Made by a program: the position numbers and the translations under genes. Positions 1-10,871 of a stretch of DNA of 64,000 nt are shown piece after piece. The DNA comes from Sipunculus nudus (taxonomy: Eukaryota > Annelida > Sipuncula > Golfingiida > Sipunculidae): NCBI GenBank assembly GCA_026874595.1, contig CM049316.1, forward strand, positions 69,489,676-69,553,675. Direction: 5' to 3'. The notes below the pieces were generated by a model. The model did no database searches. It was not told where the DNA came from and saw only the letters and a program-made list of their open reading frames with translations. Position 1 is the stretch's first letter. The number at the start of each line of letters is the position of its first letter.

Positions 1-145
1 CTGGTAATATTTAGTTTTTAACCATTTGCTTACTCCTCTACACAAGTGGAAAGAAACCTGCAGCGGACGCGAACATAATGATAGGGCGTCCTTCACCTCG
101 TAGTCGCACCCCTTAAATTTAAAATCTAGATTTTTTACAAGCTTC

Positions 146-290
146 CAACCGACGTTTCTTCTGTGTTTCTTCTTTCATCTTACTTCTCCCTTTTTTTAAC
201 TCCTCGCGCGACTACGCAAGTCTTCATGTTATAAACGGACACGTGGACTGCGTTTACTTACACGAAACCATAACAATGTATATGTAGGTG
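146..290 (+). repeat. Dispersed repeat, short copy (same family as 37750-38415 and 44525-45220)
   Basis: This stretch shares its opening (CGTTTCTTCTGTGTTTC) and its end (ACACGTGG, then an ACCATAACAA block) with segments near 37.75 kb and 44.53 kb. The middle is diverged. It sits just upstream of the Ly6-like exon. The type of element is unknown and no coding was seen. Confidence 0.5.
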
Positions 291-463
291 AACTTTAGAT
301 AGAAAGCCAATGTGCCTGGATGAATTTTCTGGAAAGTTTTGGTAAAATGAATTTATAGCATGAAATATCATAATACATCTGTTTATGCAAATGTGCATGT
401 ACCTTCAACCGTTAAAAGACATTTCTCCTCCCTGGTCAACGTTTCTTATTATAAATATTGTAG

Positions 464-679
464 AAATACGTAACCGAAGACGACAATGGAAGGGAGAAAA
501 TCCAGAGAGGATGCGGCAGCACACGTTCTGGTAAAAGTTGTGCTGAAGGGTCCGCGGGGCTGGAAGGCCTCGTCGTGGCCTCGTGCTGCACTGGAGACAA
601 GTGTAACGGAGCTGTACATCACGTGACCAGTCTGGGAGTGCTGCTTCTCGTGGCCGCCGTGGCTAAATATTTCTTCTAA
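464..679 (+). CDS. Ly6/uPAR (three-finger) GPI-anchored protein, last coding exon, partial
   Basis: This is the 3' coding exon of a small secreted, membrane-tethered three-finger protein. The reading frame runs from just after a splice acceptor (pyrimidine-rich tract, then TTGTAG ending at 463) to TAA at 677-679, about 71 codons. It contains a cysteine in RGCGS, another in GKSCAEG, and the C-terminal three-finger hallmark CCTGDKCN (Cys-Cys-x2-Asp-x-Cys-Asn). A small-residue stretch and a hydrophobic tail (SLGVLLLVAAVAKYFF) follow and stop, as in a GPI-anchor signal. The upstream exons with the signal peptide and the first fingers must lie before position 1. Family roles range from receptor modulation to septate-junction assembly, and none can be assigned here. 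There is no ATG near the start, as expected for an internal-to-terminal exon. The cysteine pattern is seen directly; the exon boundary is inferred. Confidence 0.72.
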   Translation, partial: KYVTEDDNGREKIQRGCGSTRSGKSCAEGSAGLEGLVVASCCTGDKCNGAVHHVTSLGVLLLVAAVAKYFF

Positions 680-1160
680 ACTTTCTTTAACTATAACAGC
701 TCATACCTATAGACTGGTACCTTGCTCAATTTACTAAGAGGACATCTTCGAAGATTGATTTTCTCCACAAAATACTCAGTGCTCGTTCACAACGTGGACG
801 CAGACTTGTTCTCTACTCGAAGTATCCATTTTTCTCCATATCCTCACGAAATATAGACTATGGTTTTCTTAATAATTATTGACCAAATCTGAATATTTAG
901 TCGGTCTTATTTTGCCCTCGTTGATTAACAGGTAGCAGAGGTCATTTTCAAACGTTAATATATCATTTTGTAATCTAAAACAGGAACTTTTTCATATAAC
1001 TTTGTGCGAGACCAAAAGGGCCAAAAATTATAAAGAGAACCAGTCTACACGACATCTTATATTTAATCAACATAGTTTTTCTCATGTCCGTATCCGCTTG
1101 TGTTTCAGTTCCGCTTACAGTGCTACACACACACACACATACACACATCATCAAACAAAG
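680..1160. other. Likely 3' UTR and flank of the Ly6-like gene; no further gene seen
   Basis: The stretch is AT-rich and no polyadenylation hexamer AATAAA was noticed in it. The first convincing one downstream is at about 1354, inside the foldback repeat, and another is at 2041. A short CA-rich tract lies at about 1124-1147. Confidence 0.4.
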
Positions 1161-1557
1161 GCGCTTGAATTGCTATTAGTAAAGTTTTCTGTTAAATTTG
1201 TTCCTTTTCTGGTTCATTTCCTTATAACAATTACTTATCTGGCATTTTCCCTGCGTTTTTTTGCACTATATGGTCCATCTCTTTATTTGGCTGAACCATT
1301 GTCACGTCTTCGGTGTCACCATCTGATGACGTCAATAGTAGACATACCAACCAATAAAAAATGCGTCCTCGGTTGCTATGCTAGGCTGTCGGGTCTAACA
1401 ACGGGAGCTTCTTGCCAGCCTATCTCAAATATTAAGTAAATAATGGAGAGATGGACCATACAGTGAGAAAAACGCCAGGAAAACGTCAGATAAGTAAAAG
1501 TTTTAAGGAAATGACCAAGAAAAGGAACAAATTTATAACTCATAGCGATTCAAGCGC
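1161..1557. repeat. Long inverted repeat (foldback/MITE-like element)
   Basis: Left arm 1161-1288 and right arm about 1434-1557 are imperfect inverted copies. Both carry GCGCTTGAAT at the outer end, an AAATTTGTTCCTTTTCT block, CATTTCCTTA, ACTTATCTG and TATGGTCCATCTCT at the inner end. The loop is about 145 bp. There is no transposase. An ORF across the left arm and loop (1002-1439) is a by-product. Confidence 0.7.
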
Positions 1558-2699
1558 CTGTGTCTAAACAACGAAGAGTTTGCTCGGGACATGATGCAAA
1601 ACTGAGGGGAACCTCCTTCAGTTTTGTGATATTTCACAAGATGGCGCAAATAACGCCAGGTTTAATATTCTGATCGGATAGCATTTCCTATGGAGACTCT
1701 GATCGTTTTCACCCATGTGTAAACTATCCACATATTCTTGAAGAATTATATTTAAACTAAAAGTATATTTTCTTAGAGTCATAGCAATTTTGTGGCCGGT
1801 TTAGTGCAAAAAAAAATTTTGGTTGTATAGATTTTTTTTTATATTCAAGTTTTAATATGTGATACTAGTGAGCAGTACTGTATATTGTTATTTTGTTGTT
1901 GCTGATCAACTATAATACAAGTACATATTCGCTTTTTGTTCGTAAATCATGCGAACGTTTGTTGTTCACTGTTTAACCTTTAGTAAAATACCCGAAATAT
2001 TTGTAAAAGTTTCGCCCACTTACATGTAACGGACTATTTTAATAAAAGAATATTATACACTATATAATGATTTAAATGTGTTTCATATAACGCTCAAACA
2101 TTAGACATGATCGCTTAAAATTATTTATGTACTTATACAATTTAAATGGACAGATGTAATAATACGCTGCATATTTTTCTCCAGGTCAAGCAAACATCTC
2201 ATATAATCATATAAGACATTTGCCTATAAATATATCAATATAGATTTAGTAGAAACCATTTCATGAAAGCAAACCAATCCTTTCTTTTTTACCACAAAAA
2301 CAAATTATAGATGGTGTGATTTGTTGATAAAGTATCGGCCCTTCTATAAATAGTTTCAACTCTGCAGTGACGTAAAGCATAGGGAAAAGTTGTTAAAATT
2401 TCTAGATCTTCTCAAAAGCTTATTGTCAATTCTCACACTGTAGGACTAAATATTTCCAGTTAAGAAAAAAAACATGTATTGCATGATTTAAGCAATGTTT
2501 AAATTTCTTTCTGTGACGTCACATATCGCACAAGCCAATCGCATCTCTTTGATGAATACAATGCTCCCCTCACATAATAAACGCAATCGCTAATACGATA
2601 AACTAAATTCCATTGTGTATATGGTTGAAGAAAAAACGGCCTGAGACCACAAAAAGCCATTAAAAATAACAGCTCACCATTCTCTAGACAGAGGATTAA
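1558..2699. other. AT-rich noncoding stretch
   Basis: No gene, RNA or repeat family was recognised. It contains one CRE palindrome TGACGTCA at 2514-2521. Confidence 0.5.
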
Positions 2700-2951
2700 T
2701 CTAGAGGATGTCAAGGAAAAAAATCATGCAAAAGTTCCCCAACCCATGTTTGCTTTTACCTGTTCGGTCCATTTTCCATGTTCTTTCGATCATACGTGAC
2801 TGCACATTTGTGAATATTCCTGGAAGTCCTTCCTGGACCCAGAATCATGAGGCGGATGAACAACAAAAGTTGTTTCTTGCTTGGCCTATTCCGAAAAAAC
2901 CTGGCAAATTCATGAGATTTCGTTTTTGATTGCATGAGTTATGTTGTGAAT

Positions 2952-2984
<33 letters not shown>

Positions 2985-3026
2985 AACGGTGATGAAGCAT
3001 ACCCGTCTGGCAGAGGCCAATTAAGC
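2700..3026 (+). repeat. Dispersed repeat with CA microsatellite (same family as 41508-41745)
   Basis: Shared with the 41.6-kb copy are a block around TTCATGAGATT, then GATTGCATGAGTTATGTTGT, a CA-rich tract (here (AC)n at 2954-2982) and a final tGGCaGAGGC block. The 73-codon ORF in it (2708-2929) has no recognisable domain. Confidence 0.6.
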
Positions 3027-3043
3027 TAAGGCCAAAAAAACTA

Positions 3044-3832
3044 GGATACGGGTAGTCGACAAGCGACTACGTGTATCCGCCTAAATCAGAGTGGAACGGG
3101 TGAAGTGAGGCATGGATTGAGTGGCAAGGGGAAATAGAGTGAAGTGTTGCATATTAGCATGGATGTCTGCAGCCAAATTGGGTATGTAGGTTGCGCCACC
3201 TACCACAAAATCCAGAAAGCCGTCCAAGTTGTATACATATGCAAAATTTAAGGCAGATAAGTCAAACCACTACATGTATATGAGTGATTTTTGCCCTTGG
3301 CAGACAAACAGATGGACGCTGTGCAAAAATGGTTGCACGTGGCGCCACCAGTTTTGCGTATGATAAAGAGCTATGTGAGAACTATACACATGCAAAACGT
3401 TGGCCAAATCGGTCAAACGGTTCCCAAGATATGAGCTTGGATATCTGCTGCATAAACTAGAATGTAAGTGGCGCCACCTGTCATTAATCAAGAGAGCTGT
3501 CGGGGATGTATAAATGGCGCCACCATTTTTTGTGTATGTTGTAAAGCTCTCCAAGGGCTACATTTGTGCAAAAAAAAATTCCTGATCGGTCAAACGGTTC
3601 CCGAGATATGTGGGTTTATGTGTGGAAACAGACGCACAAACGGACGCAGAGCGCAGAGGAAAGGTCAGAGGTCAAAACAAAATCGGGGCGCAGCAGTTCA
3701 CATGTGACCCGAACATAATCCCGGGTTTCGAAAATTCCGCCCAGCGGTTACGGAGGAGTTCTCCCGACACCTACGCGGCGGCGGCGGCGGGCTGAAAACA
3801 TAGTATCCGCAAAACTCTGTTTTGGCGGATAC
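3044..3832. mobile_element. Non-autonomous inverted-repeat element with internal tandem units
   Basis: The left end forms a hairpin: arms 3044-3058 and 3064-3078 around a 5-nt loop. GTATCCGCCTAAATCAGAGT (3073-3092) is the near-perfect inverse of the right end 3813-3832. The right end is also a hairpin (GTATCCGC near 3803 against GCGGATAC at 3825-3832). The interior has three degenerate units of roughly 145-175 bp. Each starts with a GCGCCACC core, and two keep TCGGTCAAACGGTTCCC followed by AGATATG. No transposase was seen, and the ORFs inside have no domain. Confidence 0.65.
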
Positions 3833-3838
3833 AATAAT

Positions 3839-4112
3839 AAGGTATGATTCTCAGGCACTCTTTTTCAGAAATCACTGCGGGCGGGCGATATTTTATTTTT
3901 GACCTTTTTTGTATGTTTCAATAAAAATGTCATATGATCAGGGGAAACAATGAAAACAACATTTTTTTTTTGCCAATGAGGTGAAAGCACTACATAACTA
4001 AAGAAATGGTATCAAAATTGTATTATTTTAACTTCTTGAAAGATGAAAATCAAAATAATAATGCGGGAGGGGGGTTATAATTGACGAGGGCGGTACCTGA
4101 GAACCATACCTT
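3839..4112. mobile_element. MITE, copy 1 (terminal repeat AAGGTATGATTCTCAGG)
   Basis: The terminal inverted repeats are AAGGTATGATTCTCAGG at the left and CCTGAGAACCATACCTT at the right. A second copy in inverted orientation is at 56677-56977. The two share the ends and a subterminal block (TTTCAGAAATCA, then GCGGGCGGGCG). The element is 274 bp with no ORF. It begins six bases after the end of the preceding element. Confidence 0.75.
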
Positions 4113-5171
4113 TTAATTTTATGGCCTAATGGTAACAAATATATCATCTCTTTTCCGCGGCACCAGTTTTCATCATGAGTTTTAAACGAACTGCTTCATG
4201 AGTCTCTCTTTCTATACAAGATGGCGTAATGTACTACCTGAAGAAATTCAACTCTGGACAGGGACATTTAACTGCAAGCATTTAAATCGACCATACATTC
4301 TGGTCGAGTGCCTGTGATGTAATGCGTGAGCTTTGTGTGTGTGTATGTTGCGTGTGAGAGTAAGACTCTGCTAGTTTTGGTTTGTCAAATTTTGACTCCC
4401 ACAATGCACCCGGCCGCGGGGCTTATATAGAAAAACCAGCGGCGTAGGTATAAATTTTGTTGAGAGGCTTATGTAGTCCGTTTCAATATGTAATGTTTGA
4501 AAGAACCGTTTCAAAGCAAATCACATAAACACAGGTGTTATTGTGGTAAAAATTTCACAGAATAAGTAGCATGCGCATGTGAAATCTAAACAGAAGGTGT
4601 TTCTTTAAAATCTGGATTTCAAAAGAGAAGAGCTTCGTTTTGAGTATGAACTGCCTCTGGAGGAAGGCAGTGTTGGTGTGTTTTGTGTACGTGTATGCGT
4701 GTTTATAATTATCAAGCTTTCTATCATTTTTATGAGGAGTGCTACGCCGGAACAGAAAGTGGTTGAAATTACTGTTGGTGCGTTTGCTTCACAATTTTTT
4801 TTCCTTCTGATGTGGCGTTCCAAAAATTTCCAATAAGGACAAATCAATCTACATAATTAATGGATTGTTCAAATTCACACAGCATTCCCGCATAGGCCTA
4901 CGCTAATTGGACTAATTGAAAAATGAATAATTAATCATTACATCACTTAAGCAACTGGTGGTAGAAAAAAAGGACACAGCTCCACGAGGACACAGGACCA
5001 TATGTACGTGGGTGTCTGAAGCAGAGAGTTGTAAAGTTCCGACCAGTTTTAATCAAACAAATGGTCAGAAAAATATAGGTGGTTATACTAATGTTAATAT
5101 CAAAAGCCACGTAATTTGATTTGGGAAGGAGATATTCAGCTGAAAGCGAGTAAGATATGGTAACGTTTTCG
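4113..5171. other. Noncoding stretch
   Basis: Nothing was recognised except a GC-rich patch next to TATATAG at about 4408-4432, which resembles a core promoter by composition only. There is no adjoining ORF of substance. Confidence 0.4.
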
Positions 5172-5179
5172 TGAGAGAG

Positions 5180-5223
<44 letters not shown>

Positions 5224-5516
5224 TGAGTGAGAGAGAGAGAAACAGACAGACAGACTGAGACAGAGAAACAGAGAGAGAGACAGACAGAGACAGGCAGAGG
5301 CAGAGAGAAATCATGAGAGAGACAGAGAGAGACAGATACACAGAGAGAGAGGGAGATAGGGACAGACAGAGACAGAGACATGAAGAGAGACAGAGAAAGA
5401 CAGAGAGAGAGAGAGAGACAGACAGACAGAGACAGAGAGGGTTACAGAGAGACAGACACAGAGACAGACATAGCCAGAGTGAGACAGAGACAGAGCAAGA
5501 GAGACATAGAGAGACA
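5172..5516. repeat. GA/GACA-rich purine tract, about 345 bp
   Basis: The + strand is almost entirely purine plus C in GAGA and GACAGA motifs. Long ORFs in several frames on both strands are low-complexity products (Ser/Leu-rich or Arg/Glu-rich), not genes. Confidence 0.9.
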
Positions 5517-6213
5517 TTATTTTATCAATTCAAAAGCGTATTGTATAGAAATTGTTCAACAAACCATTAGTAAATTCGTCATAGCTTCACTTTCCATGTG
5601 CTCATGCTGCAGTGGATAAAAAAGTTCGTTAATTTACGCGCCCACCGTCTTCCGGATGAGACGAGATGTGAGTTACGTGGTGTCCGAATGTCAAGAGATG
5701 TTCTGGTATCATGGGAATGTTCTGTATATTTATTTGGGCTAGTGAAAAAATAACAATATTACCGTTTCACTTAAAAAAATAAAAATACTAGTACATAAAA
5801 TTTTGCCGGGCAAAAACAGATATTGCGAAAGAAGTTCCAAATAACATTCCCTTATGACCGACAGGAGTGACGCACTTGGAGTGGTGCCTGTTACCGGAAG
5901 CACAAATCCCTAGTGTTTGCAAAAGTGAACGATTACATATATATGTACCTAGCTATATTGTTTACTTTCCTGTAAGTTTAAGTAACGGTATGCCTCTTAT
6001 CCATACGTTAGATAAAATTACATTTTTTTTGTTTGAGGTATATAAGGTTTGGTAATGAAACTCCTTCCCCGGCTGTTTAATGTTTAAAAGTATGTTGTTT
6101 AACAGGAACATGCGGGTAATTAAATCGACCGAGGCAATCTACTTCCGCAAAGAATGGGTCTATAATATGTGTCAACAAGACAAGGGCGGGATGACATTCA
6201 AAGAGATAAAAAA
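5517..6213. other. Noncoding stretch between the two GA-rich tracts
   Basis: No gene, RNA or repeat family was recognised. Confidence 0.4.
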
Positions 6214-6526
6214 ACCTGAGACACTGAGACACAGACAACAAACAGGAAGCCGCAGATAGATAGGTAAAGTTAGAAAGATAGACAGACAGATAGAGAGAGA
6301 GACAGAGAAAGAGACAAAGGAAGCCAGAAAACAAGAGAAACTGAGAAACAGACAGGAAGAAACAGAAAAAGACAGACAGAAAAAAAACTCAGAGAAACTG
6401 AGAAGCGGGCGGATAGACACTTCGCTAGAGAGAGATACAGAGAGAGACGGAGAGAAAATAACTGAGACAGAGAAACAGTGAGACCTCCACTGAGCCAGAG
6501 AAAGTCAGTTTGACAGATGGACACAG
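6214..6526. repeat. Second GA/GACA-rich purine tract
   Basis: The motifs are the same as in the 5.2-5.5 kb tract but more decayed, and both tracts are purine-rich on the + strand. Confidence 0.85.
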
Positions 6527-8526
6527 GTAAGTTAGGTCCCCAGTCTCCTTTAATAATAACAGTCTATACATCACTACCGCTGAAGACAAACGTTTCCCCC
6601 GTAATTTATACGTTGCGTGTGAATACTTCTTTACATACAAAGCTTTTATGACCACGAATTTACATGTTACATAAGTAAATGTGTATTAAATATGCCTGGA
6701 CGAATGTACTCTTTACACTTTGCAACACACAGCTAATCATTGCATGCGAGTAGCTAATGATTTATCATATGATATTGAGATATATTTACTTTTCCTAAGA
6801 AGTTAAATGGAACTTAGTTTCATATTCTATATTGCTTAGTTTTCTTTTGTTTCTGGCGAATACTTTGTTTTGTTTAGTTTTTTTATTAACGTTAGCAAGA
6901 TGGATTGAACATTTTCGTCAACAAGAATAATAGACTTTTTGGAATGGGCTACCACTGTTAACAAAAAGGCTGTTAACAAACACAATGAATAATTAAGGCC
7001 TTGTTTTAACATATCAACGTTGCCTGCATTGGAGAAATGATACTAGCGTTAACCTAACCATTACAACGTTCGGTTCAAATATTAAATAAAAGCATTATGA
7101 CATCGTGTTTTACTTGTACGACGCGATTAGATATGTACTTTAATATTTAGTGCAAAAGAAATTCTCTTTTACGCGCCCAAGTCGTGAGTAAAGAGATCGT
7201 CAATTTTAACCGCGGCTATATATATATGGTAATGTTAGAGACTAGTCCGCACGGGGGCGCTTCATGCTTTCTTGTTATATAGAAGCACGTGCCTCTTAAA
7301 TTCATGCAGGAAAAGATTTGGGCCCTTCCGCCAGATGTCTTTTCCGCTAAAAACGAACCTGTTAGGCACCGTGGGACGACCGGTACTACTAATCGCAACT
7401 ACCAGACTTAAAAAACACAATTTAGTACTAGTAATATTTTTAGGGAAACACCTTCTGTTTACACTTCACTTGGGCATGCTTGTATAATAGTACTTATTCC
7501 ATCCATCCTAACCACAAAAATGTCCATGTTTATGTAATTTTAATTGAATTAATTCTTATCCAACGTATTTGAATGGACTACATTGCCCTCTTCACTACAT
7601 TTGTATCTACGCTGTCTGTGTAGAAACCGCGATGCATTGTGGGGTTCATATGCTGCATAAACCCTAACCAGCAGAGTCGTTCTCTTACGAGTCCGATTTC
7701 TGCACAGTGTGTTGGTTTAAAAATCCTTTGTTATCAGTTACCACGGCATGTAAATGTGTAGGTTTACATAAGATATATTAATTTGGGATGAGACAACTTT
7801 TTTTCCTCAAAATTGTGATAATAAAAGTTTGACTAGTTGATGATATTTCTGTCAGTGACGGCTTGTACAAGTAAACTATTTGAAACTGATCACAAACCTA
7901 TGGTTTGTTAATCAACCCCAACGTCTCCAGAACACAAATATCGACGTACGGGTGACAGAGTGTCGCTAAAGGTCCCACCCTCCCCGCTTCGATGTTCCCC
8001 TGAGTAACGGAACTAATTAGTGAAATCTCGTGAAACTGAACCAGCGAGATTTGCTCAGAAAGCCAGTGATTATGCCACACCACTTTATGAGCTACCAATG
8101 AAGCTAGGCCTAAATAATAAATGCGCTTCTTTTAAAGTATCTTATTACCGACATTCCTGGTCCACCTGACTGTAAGTCAGGCGACTCATTTTATTACTTG
8201 CTGTTGTTTGTATATCGATTGTGGATCCGTGCAGACAATAATGACATACAGTCGGGTGTACACATAACGCTACCGTCGCTACCTGATGATTTCGTCAGAC
8301 GTAACGGAGACGTCTTGCTATGTGTACAGGATGTTACACTGAGCGCACTTTTGAACAGCTTTAGCAACCCCCATCAAACGTATCGTTATTCTGTGTACAT
8401 GTTACGATATGTCGGCGTGACGTATGCGATATATGTACACGTCATTTACAAATCGCAAACCATAAAGCCTGTACTAACCGACTGTTGACTAATGACAAAT
8501 AACTTCTTAGCTCCTCATTATCAAAC

Positions 8527-8529
<3 letters not shown>
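6527..8529. other. Noncoding stretch
   Basis: No gene was supported. The 96-codon ORF at 8198-8488 lies in CpG-containing sequence and has no recognised domain. Confidence 0.4.
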
Positions 8530-8586
<57 letters not shown>

Positions 8587-8591
8587 TATAT
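8530..8591. repeat. (AT)n microsatellite, insertion target of the LTR element
   Basis: It is uninterrupted AT apart from one C at 8581. The LTR starts directly after it, and AT repeat resumes directly after the other LTR at 15212, so the element inserted into this microsatellite. Confidence 0.9.
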
Positions 8592-9391
8592 TGTTACGGA
8601 ACCTTATATAAACAGATCACGTATGCGTGATGAACACAAATTCTGTAACGGAGATAAAAAAAATCAGATTCTGCAACACTAGGCAGCGTGAAATGTCTAG
8701 GGGAATGAATAAAGAAGTCAGTGGTTTTTTGTTAACAAATAACTATAATTTATTCTTAAAACAACCCTAACATTACAATACACTAAATCAATACAATTAT
8801 ACAATAAAACAGCGTTATAGCAACAAGTCAATACAATCACAGAGAAAATAATGTATGTGCACAGTACCTGGATACCAACACCGTCACCACGATAAATCCT
8901 TTAAATGTAAACTTTCGGAAAATGACAGTCCAGTGGAAAGTTCTTGCAACAACCCAGAAAGTAAACTGAAGTCCATATGCATAAAATCCAGGAGTAAGTC
9001 TTCGAAAATCTATAATTGCCGCACTAGTTGGATAAGGTCCTAGAATCTGACACACGCTTCTGCGTCCGCTGGAATCTTCTCTGCTGTTCTCTCTCTGCCC
9101 TCTGCTAAACACAGCCCCTTTAAATACCTTCACACCTCAAGCCGAGAATTTTCCACTTCTCGAACAGTCTATAAGGACCTTACTCAACAGTAAACACGCG
9201 TTTCAGGAATTCTCTAGAAAACATCGCCGTCCCTTTACACACCATGGTGTACACGTGATCTCGCCCGAAGCCAGCACAACAACAAGAGTTCAACCAGTAC
9301 GGATTAAACATAGAATGTAACACGCGGCCAGACACGAGCGCCTAAACAGGAGCCACGCTCGTGCCACACAATAAAAAGAGCACCTGTAACA
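8592..9391 (-). repeat. 3' LTR of the Gmr1-like element
   Basis: On the + strand it starts TGTTACGGAACC and ends CACCTGTAACA, about 800 bp. It is homologous along its length to 14449-15211 and, inverted, to 30527-31394. The U3 region holds CACGTG near 9253 and a weak TATA-like TATTTAAAGG near 9117-9126 on the minus strand. Confidence 0.92.
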
Positions 9392-9402
9392 CTCCCCCTC
9401 CT
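9392..9402 (-). other. Polypurine tract of the LTR element
   Basis: On the minus strand it reads AGGAGGGGGAG and directly abuts the TGTTACAGG start of the 3' LTR, the position required for plus-strand priming. Confidence 0.8.
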
Positions 9403-9511
9403 GTAAGAAAAAAAAAGTTTTCTCGGAAAACTTTCTTTTTACGATCACAATCACTAAAATTTTACAACATCTCAAAATCATCTTATTTACAACATTACAT
9501 AAACATCTTGT

Positions 9512-9925
9512 TCACATCATTTCATAAACATCTCGATAAGCAATCAGCAAGTACATTGTCTTTCCCTTTAATGTGCATGATATCAAGGTTGTAATCACGA
9601 GGGGATTGTGATCACTGAAGACAATGATAGGCATGACTGATGAAGTAACATAAACTTCAAAATGTTGCAACGCCAAAATCAAAGCCAAACATTCTTTTTC
9701 AATAGTGGAGTAGTTTTTCTGGTTTGCATTAAACTTTCTTGAGAAATAGCAAATTGGATGATCTATGCCATCATTGCCTTCTTGTAACAACACAGCACCA
9801 GCAGCAGTATCACTAGCATCTACAGCTAACTTAAAAGGTACAGAAAAGTCTGGAGCTGCTAAAACTGGTGAACTTTGCAGAATTGCTTTCAAATTCTGAA
9901 ATGCATTTTCACATTGAACATTCAA
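9512..9925 (-). pseudogene. RNase H domain of the LTR element (broken)
   Basis: The RNase H part of pol cleaves the RNA of the RNA:DNA hybrid. Visible motifs are LAVDASDTAAGAVL (first catalytic Asp), CYFSRKF, the TIEKECLALI helix (catalytic Glu) and VFSDHNPL (third Asp). A connection segment (FQNLKAIL, PVLAAPDF) precedes it. The frame then runs into nonsense and is cut short before any tail, so the C-terminus is lost. It follows RT across a frameshift near 9926-9957. Because integrase lies upstream, this is the last pol domain before the polypurine tract. Confidence 0.88.
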
Positions 9926-9956
9926 TTCAAACTTTTGTTTCTTTTTAACAAATTAG

Positions 9957-10864
9957 TCAAAGGTTCACAGCAGAAAAATTTGGACAAAACTTCCTGTAGT
10001 ATCCAACCTTACCAAGAAAACGCATTATTTGCTTTTTGTTCTCTGGCTTAGGAAATGCAGAAATAGCACTTATTTTGGTATCAACAGGTTTTACCTGACC
10101 CTGCCCTACAATATGACCCAAATATGTTACTTGTGCATGACAAAACTCAGATTTTACTAAGTTGACGGTCAGACATGCTTTACTGAGTCTTTCGAAGAGG
10201 TCGCGGAGAATTTGCAGATGTTTCACCCAGGTGTCCCTGTACACGATAAGGTCATCGATATTTGCGTCGCAGCCCGGAATGTCCTTGGCAACCATATGGA
10301 TGAGGCGCTTGAACGTGGCTGGCGAGTTCTTCATGCCAAACGGAATAACTTTAAACTGGTACAATCCTTGCGGCGTCACAAATGCGGACACTTTTTCGCT
10401 CGTTCTCTCAGCGGAGCTTGCCAGAATCCTTTTAGCAAGTCAAACGTGGAGACATATCTGGAGCTACCGACTCTATCAATACAATCATCGATCCTCGGAA
10501 TCGGGAACGTGTCATTCTTGGTGACAGAGTTCAGTTTTCGATAATCTGTGCACATACGGCAACTTCCATCAGGTTTTGGCACAAGAATACATGGTGAACT
10601 CCAGTTACTGTTACTAGGTTCAATAAAATCATTGTCCAGCAAATATTGAATCTCATCCTGTAGATACTTTTGCTTTTCTGGACTCAGCTTATATGGATGT
10701 TGCTTGACTGCGCTTGCCTTGCCAACATCGACGCCATGGCACAATATGTTAGTTCGCGTTGGAATTTCCTTTAACAAATGTTCATAATATCCTAGCAGGT
10801 TCTTGAGGTCTTGTTGTTGTTGTGCGGTAAGGTGTGACAGTTTGGCATCCAGGTTTTTATGCAC
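9957..10864 (-). pseudogene. Reverse transcriptase domain of the LTR element (frameshifted)
   Basis: Two minus-strand frames join by a frameshift near 10380. The first has WSSPCILVPKPDGSCRMC, DYRKLNSVTK and DLLKGFWQAPL (first catalytic Asp in the FDLLKG block). The second has FGMKNSPATF, then NIDDLIVY where most relatives have YIDD or YLDD, then VTYLGHIVGQGQVKP and FLGKVGYYRKF. The catalytic Asp pair is kept, but the preceding aromatic residue is Asn. The N-terminal part (HGVDVG, KQHPYKL) is the usual Ty3/gypsy lead-in. It begins only a few bases after the integrase C-terminal frame ends. Confidence 0.92.
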
Positions 10865-10871
10865 GTTTGAG

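Noticed and set aside
1002-1439. 145-codon + strand ORF
   Set aside because: Runs across one arm and the loop of the foldback repeat and a CA tract.
4943-5570. Several overlapping ORFs of 68-132 codons on both strands
   Set aside because: They are low-complexity translations of the GA/GACA tract (Ser/Leu or Arg/Glu repeats).
6077-6655. Minus-strand ORFs of 76-85 codons
   Set aside because: Same cause: products of the second GA-rich tract.
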